64,000 nucleotides of DNA from Epiperipatus broadwayi (lineage: Eukaryota; Onychophora; Udeonychophora; Euonychophora; Peripatidae), in contig JAQFVV010000050.1 of assembly GCA_028023455.1 (NCBI GenBank), forward strand, positions 2,064,411-2,128,410. Direction: 5' to 3'. The position numbers and the translations under genes are program-made. Shown here piece after piece: positions 11,380-22,886 of this stretch; the stretch's first letter is position 1; the number at the start of each line of letters is the position of its first letter. The notes beneath the pieces are model-generated. The model was not told where the DNA came from. It saw only the letters and a list, made by a program, of their open reading frames with translations, and did not search any database.

Positions 11380-12045
11380 GAAGAAATTATTAAAATTGGG
11401 TATTTGAGTATGCAAGGTGGTAGGAGACCAGAACAGTGGCTGGAATTAAACAAAGCAATTAAAAATGATGAGCTTGAGGTATTAGCAGTAATGGAAACAC
11501 ATCCAATAGAAGAAGAACCTATTGTGGAAGACTTGGTATGACAGAGTATAAATAGAAAAGAAAAAGAAAAAAGGGTAATGGTATAGGAGTTATGTCAAAA
11601 AAAAATTAATTACTGTTAAATGTTGAGAACATTTGTGGTTTGAGATAAGATTAGGAAGACAAACATGGATGGTGGTTATAGTGTATATAGCCACTGGAGA
11701 TAGTCAAACTATAATGAAGTGGAACAGTAGCATATATGAATGCTTAGTTATGGATATACAGAGTTTTAAAGAAAAGGGGGAGGGGATAATAGTTATAGGG
11801 ATATAAGTGAGCATATTGAAGAAATTGATGATGTAATTAATAAGAATGGTCAGCTTTTGAAGAGTTTTTGTCAGAGAGTGAATTTGACCATTGGAAATTT
11901 ATCGAATATTTATGAGGGACAATACATATGGTCTAAAAATAATATATACCACACAATAGATTATGTCTTAGCAGAAAAAGAGGGAATGAAAAAAGTAGAG
12001 AAAATTAAGCTGTCTGATAATGAAGAGACACTATGTAATAGTGAT
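11380..12045 (+). pseudogene. CR1 APE-type endonuclease domain relic
   Basis: The start resembles the endonuclease N terminus ('KIGYLSMQGGR', 'LNKAIKNDELEVLAVMETH', with Glu-Thr-His at the usual metal-binding site). The end shows 'HTIDYVL' and 'CNSDHNL', matching the IDYxL and SDH motifs of APE-type LINE endonucleases. The central GDFN motif is not recognisable and the reading frame is broken at about 11541-11830. This domain nicks the target DNA to prime reverse transcription. Confidence 0.7.
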
Positions 12046-12699
12046 CATAACCTTTATAATAGAAATGGTTAGTAATGTGATGAAAAATAGTAATGAAAGT
12101 AGAAAGGATAGTGAAAGATGTGGATGGAGAATGAATGATAAGAACAAGTTAGAAGACTATAAAATAAAAGTTGAAGAAACCATGGAAGAGTTGGTTGGGG
12201 ATGAGTATAAGGACTTGTGTGGTGAAATAGAAAAAGTGGCAAATAGGGTTTTAGGTGAGAATATTCAGAAGAATAAAAGTAACAGAAGAATGAGATCTAG
12301 TAAAAGTATGTGCAAAAGAGAGAGAAAAAGCATGCAGAAAATATAAGTGTGCTATTAAAAACAAAGAAAGAAAAAGATGTTAATACTAAATGGGAAAAGT
12401 ACTTAGAAAAAAAGAAATTGGCTAAAATAGATAATTATATAGAGAGAATGAAATTGAATAGTAAACTGTTGGAAGATATTAATAAAAGTGGAAGAGATGG
12501 GAGTAAAAAAAATGAAAATATATTAAAAGGAATGTAGGGGAGAGAATTAGTATTATTAGATGATGAGAGTATAGAGTGTAGCTCTAGAGAAAAATTAGCG
12601 ATAGTCTTAAACAAGTATGTAATGGATATAGAAAAGATGTTAGATGTGAAGGACAGAATGATAGCAAACATGAGAGCATATTGTAATAGGGATATATGA

Positions 12700-13860
12700 T
12701 TTACAGAAAATGAACAGAATGAGGCAAGTAAGAAGTTGAATAGTGGAAAGGCAAGAGGTTTGGATGGATGGGCAGCAGAGATGATAATAAATTTAGGGCA
12801 GAAGGCAAAATTAAAAACTATTATCATGTTTTAATAAGATTGCACAGAAGACAGATTTCCCAGGTAGTTAAAGTAATACAAGAGTAAGGATATTATTTAA
12901 AGGGAAGGTAAGAATCATAGAAAGTTAAACAATTATAGACTGATAGCAGTAATGCCAGTGCTATATAAAGTTTTCTCATATATGGTAGCTGGAAGGGTTG
13001 CAAAATAGATGGAGAAAATAATATAGTGGGAGAAATACAAGGTGGTTTTTGATCAGATAGGTGTGTAGGAGATAGTTTATTTGTAGTTACATACCTTATG
13101 GAAATGAATAGGAATACAGGTAGATAGTTATATATGGTTTTTATAGATATAAAGAAGGCATATGATAGAGTAAATAGAAATAGGTTATGGGTAAGTTTAG
13201 TAAATTTGGAAATGGATGGAGCTTTAGTGGATATTATTAAGAAATTATACGAAAATAATTACTATACATATCAATGAGGGAAATATAGAATCAGTTATAA
13301 GTTAAAAATGGGGTGGGACTAAGGCAAGGATATCCTCTATCACCAATTTTATTTTTGTTGTATCTGAGAAAAATGGAAAGAGCAATAGAAAAACTAGGAA
13401 GAGGGGTAGAGATATCATTAATAGGTGGAAAGGGAGTATATACGTCATCAGGTTTTTTATTTGTGGGTGATGTTTTTTTTGTATGTGCAGAAAAAAGGGA
13501 AGATATGAAAGTTATGCTAAACATATGTGCAAAAGTGGGTAAAGAGGTGAGGATTAAATTTATTAAAGAAATAATCAAAAGTAATAGTGATTAATACTGA
13601 GAAAGGAGAAGGCAATGAATTTTTACTGAGGGATATAAGGTTAAGTGTTGTGAGTAGATATAACTATTTGGGAAATATAAGTAATCAGAGAAATCGCTTG
13701 GACGAATGAGAGAAAAAATTGATAAATGAAGCAAAGAAAAGAAAGGGATTGATAAAGAAATCAACAGTGTTCTCATATAATAAATATGATTTAGCTAGAA
13801 TTGTATGAAAGGGAGTGGCAGTAGCAGGGTTAACATATGGTAATGATGCATTATGAGTTA
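12700..13860 (+). pseudogene. CR1 reverse transcriptase domain relic
   Basis: Conserved blocks appear in order: 'KLNSGKARGLDGWAAEMI' (12730), 'NNYRLIAVMPVLYK' (12930), 'FIDIKKAYDRVNR' (13140), 'LRQGYPLSPILF' (13316), a degraded active-site box 'FLFVGDVFFV' in place of FADD (13455), 'YNYLGN' (13665) and 'GLTYG' (13830). At least six stops or frameshifts separate them. Loss of the second catalytic-box residues and the breaks mean no activity. A poly-Lys-rich linker (12120-12540) precedes the domain. Confidence 0.8.
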
Positions 13861-13899
13861 GTAAAACAATATTAGATTACTTAGAAAAGTACAAAGAGA

Positions 13900-14660
13900 A
13901 GTAGGAAGACATGCATTAGATGCGCAAATGTGGACATTAAAGGATGCAATTCAAAGAGAAATGGGATGATCAAGTTTTTATATGAGAGATGCAAAAAGCA
14001 AAATGAAATTTTTGGTAGATTGCAGTTATGGATAATAAAAGAATAGGCAAAATAGTATTTAATTGAGTTATGAATAAAGGGCAGGCAGTAAGGTGGTGTG
14101 AAAGATAATGTGATATGCAGAAGATTTAGATAAAGAATGTATATCAGTATACTTATACAAAAGGTGGGATGATTGTGTTAGGATTGAGTGTTATAGTATT
14201 AAGGAATGGGATAGAAGAATAGATGCATTAATAAAGAATAGAAAATTGGAGAGATGGAGAACTAGTATGGAGAGTAAAAAGAGTTTAAATATATATAGAA
14301 GTAAACAGAATATTGGAGTGAGTTAATTTATGATAATAGCAAGGAAAGTAGTTTACTATTTAAGCCTTGAACAGGACCTTTAGCAACAAGGGAATATACA
14401 GATAAATGCAAAAATATGGGTGATAAAGTCTGCAAGTTATGTAAGGAAGGCATAGAAAATATTAGACATTTGATAATGGGGATGTAAATGCTTACAAGCA
14501 GAAAGAATACAGACAATGAAGTTGTGGGAGAATAAATATAGACCAAGTGATTATACAGAAAAGGGGTTTCTTGTTCTTGATGCTGGTGTTGGGCAAGGAT
14601 AATGAGGGTATAGATACAAAGGCCAGGGAATGAACAAAGATGAGATTGAGGAAATAGGAT
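13900..14660 (+). pseudogene. CR1 C-terminal region
   Basis: This matches the shorter copies at 1990-3250 and 6725-7375. It holds the 'REMG', 'SFYMRDAKSK' stretch, 'YKRWDDCV', a 'CKLCKEGIENIRHL'-type zinc knuckle (14430-14480) and 'GFLVLDAGVG', followed by a non-coding 3' tail to about 14790. The unoccupied equivalent of the foldback insertion site at 2059-2070 is found here at about 13980-13992. Confidence 0.75.
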
Positions 14661-14790
14661 AGAAAAGAATAGGGAAAAAACTTAGGGTGCAAAAAAAAAA
14701 AAAGGAAAGGTAGGATGGTTTTTTTGGGGGCATATTCGCTGAAAGATTCCTGACTTTGATAAAAGAGTAGCCATATCACATCACAATATG

Positions 14791-14934
14791 AGATCCTAGA
14801 TATAAAAGCTATTATGTTTAACTTTTGTTTTCATTATTCGGTTGAACATGATTTTTAAAAAAAAAAAAAACGAGTCAATATATAGCTATTAATTAGTGTG
14901 TTAAGAAATCTATAAGTGTATATATATACTATCA
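14791..14934. other. Short AT-rich spacer
   Basis: An AT-rich spacer with a poly-A run of about 13 at 14858-14870. Nothing else is seen. Confidence 0.4.
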
Positions 14935-14950
14935 TTGTCAACTAAATAAA

Positions 14951-15264
14951 CTAACTTCCTTCTGTTACTAATTGTAAAATATTAAAACCATCACGTCTGT
15001 TGTTACTTAACAGAGATAATATAAAAATAGTATTATATAAATTTAAATAATATTCAAGCTCTTATGTGTCATTATCAAGTCAACTATACTAAAGAAACTA
15101 CTCAATAAATATCTAAGAAAACTAGTGTTAAGGCCAGAAACAACTAAACAGAAAACTATTCTGTTTAAATTACATATTGTGCACTTGCATATTATTTGAA
15201 TTTATATAGTATTATGTTTATATTGTCTCTGTTAAACAACAACAGACGTATTGGTTTTAATATT
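14951..15264. mobile_element. Foldback element with 83-bp arms and 16-bp target duplication
   Basis: Arms at 14976-15058 and 15184-15266 are inverted complements, sharing for example CGTCTGTTGTT and TTAACAGAGA and their complements. The insertion is bracketed by a perfect 16-bp direct repeat TTGTCAACTAAATAAA at 14935-14950 and 15265-15280. An unpaired 25-bp segment (14951-14975) separates the left repeat from the left arm, the same asymmetry as in the 2071-2536 element. No coding potential is seen. Confidence 0.8.
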
Positions 15265-15280
15265 TTGTCAACTAAATAAA

Positions 15281-16975
15281 AATATATATTAATTATCAAA
15301 TTAATGAATAAATTTATTTATTAGATCCATTTGTTTTTACATGTATTAATAAAATAAAATTAATTTTTTTAACAGGCTTGGATATTTTTTTTAGACAATC
15401 GGATAAACAGAGAACTCATCTTATGATTCAATATTGGTCAGTAAAAGGGTATCTAATTATTTTAGTTAAAAGATAGAACAAGAATGGAAATCACACAAAC
15501 GTCCATCATCTGCCAATTACAAAATCTAGTGAGTTTTGCCTTTTCTTTCACTGCTTCTTCTAAGAGAGGCTGTGGAAATGCCTTTTATCTACAGAGCCTA
15601 TTTAAGAGCTGCTTTATTTTTATATGTACGGAATATTTATATATAATAACATTTATTGCAGAAATATTTAATTTCATTTGATTTTGATTTTTTACTTCTC
15701 TGTTGCTTACATTTTTTTAAAAAAGTACCTTTTTGTATTTGCCTTAAACATACAGATACACAAATATTAAAAACAATCACCCACAAACATTATACTTAAG
15801 TAAGTAGAGGGATTTGAACTCAGCATTTTTTAGTCTATTCGTCCTCGATCCATCGCAAGCAACCGATACACATAACCATACACATGCAAAAAAGATACTT
15901 ACTCCCCAATATAAGTATTTTGTGCAGAATCAGTACTCATCAGTTGGGCCAGATCATAATCTCCCACACATATATACAATCAGAACTCGGTTTATATTAT
16001 ATTTGTAAATGCAGTCGAGTGCTGCTGGCTTAACCGATGTTAGTACTAGAATAGGAAATGAGACAGTAACCTTTAAATATTATAAATATCGAATTTAAAA
16101 GATACTCTAATCAACTAGTTACTTATCAAAAATAGCAGGCAATAGAAATTTTATACAATCATCTACAAAGGTCTTCCTGAATTTTCTATTTTTTTTTCCT
16201 CGCGTAATTGGAATGTATTCGTTTGCAAATGGGTGCAGTAAAGTAGACTTCTCTATATATATCGTCACATTGGTTTATACAAAATTTAAATGTCTGTTTA
16301 TTTTTTTTTTATAATTGCTTAATTTTCATTCGAAAATAAAATTGATTACTCTGTTTATTATCTTTACATATATATTTGCAGTATATAATGAATTTGATTT
16401 AATTATAGATAAGTATTTTTTTTAAAAGATGATTTGATAAAACAATAAAATAGCCAATTATACATGATAAATATTGGACTATTAAATTTATCTTTTGATT
16501 AGATAAAATTTGCATCATATAACAATCTTAATTTTTTTTTTTAGCAACACTGTAGGCTAGACGAGGCTTTTATTGACTATCAGCTAAAATTGAAAACAAA
16601 GACACTACCAGCCAGTTGACAAGAACGCAACGCATATTCATAAAAGAAGTTTACACATGTGCAATAGACCATTTCTGATAAATGTATGTCTATTGAAAGA
16701 AAAAAGACTGTTAGAAATTTTAACAAAGCAAATTCATCTCTTGAATAATGCTACTTGTGAATAGTGCCCTCTGTCGTCAATTTAATATATGATAAGGGAA
16801 TTTTAGATCACAACTATTTTACTATAGAAATTTTTTACTATTAAACATTAACTTATAGAATTTTTTTTATTTCTTACGGTAGTTAATTAAATGTGTCTAT
16901 GTCTTATTTTATACACGTTTATGTTGAAAATATCCTGTTTAGTAGTAACAATTGCACGGATATCTCTATATATAT
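15281..16975. other. AT-rich non-coding stretch with one tRNA-like patch
   Basis: A B-box-like GAGTTCAAATCCC on the minus strand near 15805-15822, with upstream GGATCGAGGACG, could be the remnant of a tRNA-derived repeat. Open frames at 15484-15681 and 15814-16008 resemble nothing known. Nothing else is recognised. Confidence 0.4.
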
Positions 16976-17472
16976 CAACGGTGGGCTGATGAGGATTTCA
17001 GAGCCGCATGCGGTTCTTAGTCAATCAAGTGCGGCTCCCATTGAAATCCGGTTTTGGTTTTATTATTCCTTTTTTTTTTTAATTGGACAAAAATTTGTAA
17101 TATGATAGAAATTTTTATCAAACATTTTCATTACTTATTTTATTACAAATTACATAATATATAAATGTATGTTCTATTGTCAAATATATTGGCAAAAAAC
17201 GTAAACGACATTCTCCAAATCTTGTAAAAATTACTATATGCACGTATGAAGTGATCACGTGTATATTTATGATTTGTACAATTTTGTGGTTGTATATTTC
17301 AATGATAGTTTTCTTATCAGCTAAATGTTGTATTTCATATTTTTTCACAGAATCTGATAAATAGACTGTTTTATTAATGATGTGCGGTTTTTTCCACTGC
17401 GCAATCTTTCTAAAGATGTGTGTAGATTAAGACAATTATTTTAATTGTTTATAATCAGTGCATTTATAGTTA

Positions 17473-17571
17473 TTTTTTCTTTTTCATATGTACGACGCGA
17501 ACCCACAACCGTCTGCAACCAACTACTTGCTTGCAAGGCGGTTGCGATGACCTCTCGGCTAACAACGCTTG
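17473..17571 (-). repeat. tRNA-derived SINE (second head type)
   Basis: The minus strand reads TTAGCCGAGAGGTCATCGCAA with a B-box-like GGGTTCGCGTC, then GTACATATG and an A-rich tail (T-rich on the plus strand at 17473-17485). It is the same family as 4783-4888 and lies inside the hAT element, so it is younger than that element. Confidence 0.65.
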
Positions 17572-18051
17572 ACGAGTGCATTTAGAGTTTCATGTTTTTT
17601 TAAACCAATTATATAAAAACTCTTACAAATAAAACTGGAAAGCATTGCTTGATTTGGGTTATTTTGTTTCTATTTTTGATGGCAAATAATAAAAAAGATT
17701 TTAAAGATTTATCAGAAATATATCAACCAGAAATAAATATGGACCAAAATTGTTTTTAATTATTATAAATTGTTATTTTAAGAAGCCCTGTTTCTTCGAC
17801 AATTTGTTGTATCATTTTCGAATCATTTAAACCACAAATTAATATTTATTTTTACTTTAATTAATTATTTATTTACATATTTTATTTGAAATTTCAGACT
17901 TTGGAAATAAATTTACTTAAAATTTTTGTTAACATGACGTCAGAAAATATCAAAAAAAAAAAACGAAAATATAAATAAGAAAATGAAAGCTTCAGAAAGA
18001 ATGGGTAGAAAAATTTGCTTTTATTGACAATAATGAAAAGGCATCGTGTCT

Positions 18052-18118
18052 TATATATATATGTCAAAGCGTTGACCGGGAAGCGAACCCGGGCCGGCTG
18101 CTTGGAAGGCAGCTTTGC
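18052..18118 (-). repeat. tRNA-Gly-derived SINE, 5'-truncated
   Basis: On the minus strand GCTGCCTTCCAAGCAGC and CCCGGGTTCGCTTCCCGG are followed by TCAACGCTTTGACATATA and a TA run. The D-arm and A box are missing, so this copy should lack a pol III promoter. Its acceptor 3' strand is closer to a real tRNA-Gly than the other two copies. Confidence 0.7.
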
Positions 18119-18429
18119 AAACTACAAAGTAAGCAATTTACGGTCACATTATAAGTAAATCAAACTGACTTTTCAACTCAGTGTCCATAACATTCAAAAT
18201 TGTGAACCGAGAAACAAGTCATTGCAATCAGGTCTTCATAAGAAACAGACTCTTGTCGTTTAGTTCCAAAGATGACAGAGTCAACAAAACTAGTTTTTTG
18301 GTAGCTTGAAATACTGTCAATATGGAGGAGAATTTATTAAAAGGAACTTGAAAGAAGTGGTTAAAGTTTTGGATCCAGATAATACAAAACTGTATAAATT
18401 GATTGTGCAAGTGTCTATGTCATTCTATA

Positions 18430-19430
18430 ACTGAGTGTTGTATTAGTAAAATTAGTAAAAACATTAAAAATAGTTTGTGTGATTTGAAAAATTGTAAGCA
18501 TTCAGTTTAGCTTTGATGATGAGTGTACAGATATTCAAGATGTTCCACAACTGGCCATCTTGGTCTGCTATGTATCTGCAGATATAAATGTGAAGGAAGA
18601 AATGTTAGACCTACTAGCTCTTACCAAAACAACTCGCAGTATTGATGTCAAAAATGTGCTTCATGAGATAATGAATAGGTTTGAATTGCTTTGTGATAAA
18701 CATTATGTGTCATGACAAATGGAGCCTCTGCAATGATGGGGGAAAAACCCAAGTCTTATTGGTCTTTCAAACAATGATCCTTAAATTCTATGTTTTGTAC
18801 TTCTTCACTGCATAATTTACCATGAGCATCTGATAGCAAAATACTTAAAATATGAAAATTTGTGGAAGATTGTTTTATAGATTGTGAATTTAATTAGAAC
18901 AAATGCCAAAAACACACCAATTTAAAAACTCTTTAGAAAAGTTAAATGACAAAACATGAATTGTCCAGTGATCTTTCCTTATGGTTTGTTATAAGATGGC
19001 TGTCAATGTACAATGTTTTGAGTCATTTTGTGGAACTCCTAAATCCTATCCTAACCTTTTAAAAATAAAAATAAAAAAATACCCAGAATTAAAAAATGAA
19101 ACTTGCCTTTCTGATTCAATGTTCCTTACAGACAGTATGGAACATTTGCAAACACTTAATTTGGCTTTACAAGGAAAGGAAAAAATGATTAGTGATTTAT
19201 GACAAATTGTATTTAGTTTTGAAGTTAAACTTCAGCTTTTCATGCACAATTTTAATCATTTTCTATGAGTAAAAGCAAATATAATTAATAACAAAGAAGA
19301 AAAATTAGATGAATATCAAGAAAAATTGGAAGGTTTGCAAGTAAATTTCAAATGTAGGTTTGAAGATTTGCATATTTTGTGAACCCATTTATTTGTGATA
19401 TTATTGAAGATGGATTTCAATTTCTGAAAT
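18430..19430 (+). pseudogene. hAT transposase relic (GTF2IRD2/ZNF862/FAM200-like)
   Basis: Recognisable blocks in order are 'DECTDIQDVPQLAILVCYV' (first catalytic Asp region, about 18510), 'LDLLALTKTTRS', 'HCIIYHEHLIAKYLK' (18810-18855), 'NPELKNE'-like and 'FLTDSMEHLQTLNLALQGK' (19115-19175). These match the RNase-H-like core of the vertebrate GTF2IRD2/ZNF862/FAM200-type hAT transposases. Multiple stops and frameshifts occur and the N-terminal BED zinc finger is not visible. Downstream the frame runs into a 22-bp minisatellite. The C-terminal dimerisation domain is not clearly present. Confidence 0.75.
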
Positions 19431-19479
19431 AATATTTGTCAAAAAAGTGGCTTGGGAATTGGAGTTATTACAGATTAAA

Positions 19480-19764
19480 GATGAAAGAAGATCAGGATTG
19501 GATGAAAGAAGATCAGGGATTGGATGAAAGAGAACCAGGGATTAGATGAAAGAGGATCAGGGATTGGGTGTAAGAGTATCAGGGATTGGATGAAAGAAGA
19601 TCAGGCATGGGATAAAAGAGGATCAGGGATTGGCTGAAAGAGGATCAGGGATTGGATGAAAGAAGTTTAGGGATTAGATGAAAGAGAATCAGAGATTGGA
19701 TGAAAGAGGATCTGGGATTGGATGAAAGAGAAACAGGGATTGGATGAAAGAGGACCAGGGATTG
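19480..19764 (+). repeat. 22-bp minisatellite, 13 units
   Basis: Thirteen consecutive units of consensus GATGAAAGAGGATCAGGGATTG differ from each other at up to about five positions. The first unit is 21 bp. The array begins within the transposase reading frame ('LQIKDERRSG') and so expanded after the element had decayed or while it was decaying. No spacers are present, so this is not a CRISPR array. Confidence 0.95.
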
Positions 19765-20264
19765 TAATTGCATCACATATCTAGTTATCAAATTGAATTT
19801 TGGAAACTTGTAATATCCACACTTAAAGAAAGCAACTTGTCATCTAATTTCAATTTTTGGTACAACATATTGCTGTGAATCATTGTACTCCACAATCAAG
19901 TAAGTGAAGTTGAAATGCCATTCATGGTTGACCAATCAGCATCTCACCAAATTGCTGCGAATGGCTTTAACAAATTATACGCCAAATTTCAAAGATTCAA
20001 CCAAAGGTCTCTGTTAAATGTGATACTTTTTAATTAATGAATTTTTATTATTATATTTTATTTTTATTATTAAAATTTTGAAATAATCCTTTTGTATTTT
20101 ATTTCTTTTTCTTAATTAAATTTTTTTATATATTTTATACAACACTTAAAACTTGTGTAGAAATATGTCATCATATTAATTAAGTTAAATAATATGGTGT
20201 GGCTCTTTACAATACATGAAAAAATAGCATGAGATTTTCAGTGATATCCTGCTTTGCACCCCTG

Positions 20265-21493
20265 GCATATATAGTCTTTTCATTAGATTATATATAAAAT
20301 TTTATAAGTTATTATTAATTTTTATTAAAGCAAAAGGAAAAAAACAAAAACTTATCATAAGCTGCATACATAATGGCTTCTTGAAAACTTCAAAGAACCC
20401 CATACATACACATATGCACTTGTAATATCATATTTATGTAACTTATTAAATAATATATTTTCATCATGCATATAATAAGACTTTCAATAGGCTTGCGCAT
20501 ATAAATATTATATAACTAAAAAAAAATAAGGCCAATTCTTTTAATAATTACCCCACCTCTCCAACAGTCCTTTAAAAAAAAAATGAAGGAAATGATCATG
20601 TGTACTTTCGATCCTTGTTTTACCTTCCAGCTAAGAATATCTTAATATCCACTTACTAACCCATACCGGATGCTTAGATGTTTTTTCTATGGTTGAAATT
20701 GTTATACATATTTAAAACAGAAGCAAAAAGAGAAAACTTAAATTTTAACCTTCAAAAGGATACATGAGAAGGATACATGAGAATAACCACTAATGATATT
20801 TATAATTAAAATATTGAAAAAATTACAAGTCTATTGGTATATTATTAAAATTGATATTTTAATTATTACAATACAATTACTAATACTGCACACTCAATTA
20901 ATAGCAATGTGCTTAAATTGTTACATGAATGATCCTCTCAAATTATTAATTGGGTTAAAGCTCATTATAAAAATTGTTAGCTCAATTATAAACATTGAAC
21001 TTAATTAATTATGTACTGTATTTTCTTGCTGCAAAGAGTCATGTGTACATGCTCATTTTTAAAATTAATCATCTCTTCATCTTCTCTTCTAATTTCATCA
21101 AGTCCAATAATGTTTCATTTAATATTACACAGTCCATCCAATTCATGCAATTTGCTTTCTCTTGGGATCTGCAGTTATAGATACCTAAATAAAAGTTCAA
21201 CATTGACTGGCAGTCTGAGACAACATCCAGGGATTTCTTAGTACCCTCTACCTTCTGCTAACAACTGCCTTGTCTGAAGACTTATAGACTCCTGGGATTA
21301 AGGACATAGTTTAGTTTTGCTTATCAGGATTCTATTTAAAAAGAGATATTTATTTACAAGCACAGTCATTCTACATTGACTATGATATTTGTTAAAAGCT
21401 ATCAGGGAACTGAGAAGAAAACACATTGTTTCTTAATTTTAAACTCAGAAGAAAAAGCAAATAAACTCCCTATGTGGATTAATATATATATAT
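20265..21493. other. AT-rich non-coding stretch
   Basis: No coding region is recognised. The open frames at 20793-21241 are low complexity. A TA run ends it at 21482-21493. Confidence 0.45.
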
Positions 21494-22868
21494 TGTAACG
21501 TGTTTCGTTTTGCTAGGCCTTTACACGCTAATATAAACTGCGCGTGAGTTGATCAAGCTATGTCAAAAAAGAAGAAAGTTGTATTTCTATTCTAAAAATA
21601 CAGCTATTTTTCCTGATCAACTTCAGCCTATTAATTGTTACGAATTGTGCTATTGACAAAATCAACTTTTAATTTTATTTACTATGGGCGCCAGAATTCC
21701 TAAGAATCCGCTGAAATATGTCGCCAGCACCTCTCGCAAGTTGTAAAACAAAAAAAAAAATAAAAAGATTTTTATTATTTTTTTTTTTTTTAAGGGGCGG
21801 TAATTCTACCGTAATGAGAATTAATGATTTTTACGATTATTAGTCCTGGGCGTATTGAAACATATTGGCAAAGGTAACTTACGTTTAAATCTTATTATAC
21901 TAAAAATAAATTTAATAATAAAAAATAATAACTATTATTAATAACGCACAAATGAGAATTGATATTAGAAATATTTTTAATTTTGACAAACTAAAATACT
22001 TCATGTTAAGTAGCTAATTAATACCTTGGAGAGAACACATTTAATTCAGGTGGGAAATATCCAGAAAATATAAATATCAGTTAAAATAAACAAAAAGTTC
22101 TTGGTTAAATAAGAGTCTCTCATATAGAAAAATTAAAGTCACTATCGGGATTCTTTTATACATATATTTTTATGAGTAGTTTTAAATAGTTAACTTTGTC
22201 ACAATCAGGATAATTATTCTTACCGGTAAGTTTCATGAATTCAGTAGTAGATAACTATGCATAGTTTTTTGGTTATAATGAGCTCGGCCTTTTGGTTATT
22301 GCTTGATCTTGTGGTCCATTTCCCCAGTTGGTCACGAAGGCTTTTCCTGGTGTACATCATTAAGTCCGATGTCTTCAGAAGCTCCGGTTCACTGCGACAT
22401 GCCAAATTCCTTCAGCGAAGAGTGATCTTGGATATATCAATGTTATCCAAGACCAACTAGAGAAACAAAACGAACAAGACCTTCCTTCAACTGGATCCCT
22501 CCTTTTTATATCCAGTTTTCAGGACTTCTGCGCATGCTAGTACCATGCCTTTTTAATCTTATCCAGTCTTTATAAATTTTATGTAATAAAGTCTTTATTT
22601 TCTTCAAGTTTTCGGCCATCTTTAATTAATTTGAGTATTTCTACTTTCAGCTTATCTTTTTTTACTTGCTTTTGGAATTCTTTTGTTCTCTCCAATTACT
22701 GTTATTACTAATCACATAAAAAAAAATAAGAAGAATAATTCAACCCTCATTGTACGTTTTTTTTTTTTTAAAAAAATTACTCAACAAAATTTTAAATCCA
22801 CTTTTATCTTTTAGTTTTTTTTTTACCCAATGCCAATATATTTGTAATGTATATAAATAAACGTTACA
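21494..22868. mobile_element. Probable solo LTR of a Ty3/gypsy element
   Basis: The 1375-bp segment begins TGTAACG and ends CGTTACA, the typical ends of many Ty3/gypsy LTRs. It is flanked by ATAT on both sides (21490-21493 and 22869-22872), though the flanks are TA repeats so the duplication is not decisive. It is markedly richer in GC and CpG than its surroundings and contains an AATAAA signal at about 22585. A GGGCGCCA sequence at 21687 resembles a primer binding site but is internal, which weakens the assignment. No coding region is present. Confidence 0.5.
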
Positions 22869-22886
22869 ATATATATATATATATTA

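Larger units (their letters stand above)
10060..14790 (+). mobile_element. Near-full-length CR1-like non-LTR retrotransposon (decayed)
   Basis: The domain order on the plus strand is a PHD-type zinc finger (about 10240-10405), coiled coil (10459-10710), SGNH esterase (10711-11180), APE-type endonuclease (11380-12045), reverse transcriptase (12700-13860) and a C-terminal zinc-knuckle region (13900-14660). PHD and esterase domains together are a known hallmark of CR1-group elements. The element ends with a short ATCACATCACA repeat, as in the 3350 copy. Many stops and frameshifts are scattered through it, so it is inactive. The 5' boundary is approximate. Shorter relatives lie at 1990-3350, 6700-7385 and probably 59170-59415. 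Confidence 0.8.
16976..20264 (+). mobile_element. hAT DNA transposon (GTF2IRD2/ZNF862-like transposase), decayed
   Basis: The right end reads TTTGCACCCCTG, the complement of a typical hAT terminus CAGGGGTGCAAA. The left end CAACGGTGGGC is a plausible degenerate partner. Flanks ATATATAT (16968-16975) and GCATATAT (20265-20272) agree at six of eight positions, fitting an 8-bp target duplication. Subterminal GAGCCGCATGCGG and GTGCGGCTC motifs follow the left end. A transposase relic lies at 18430-19430, two SINEs are nested at 17473-17571 and 18052-18118, and a 22-bp minisatellite occupies 19480-19764. The left boundary is less certain than the right. Confidence 0.6.

Noticed and set aside
12435-12827. 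130-codon minus-strand frame
   Set aside because: It is the antisense of the Lys-rich linker and reverse transcriptase start of the CR1 element.
19480-19764. CRISPR-like array
   Set aside because: Units are contiguous with no unique spacers, and the context is an animal transposon.
21687-21694. Primer binding site marking a full LTR retrotransposon
   Set aside because: It lies inside the TGTAACG...CGTTACA segment, no LTR ends beside it, and no gag or pol follows.
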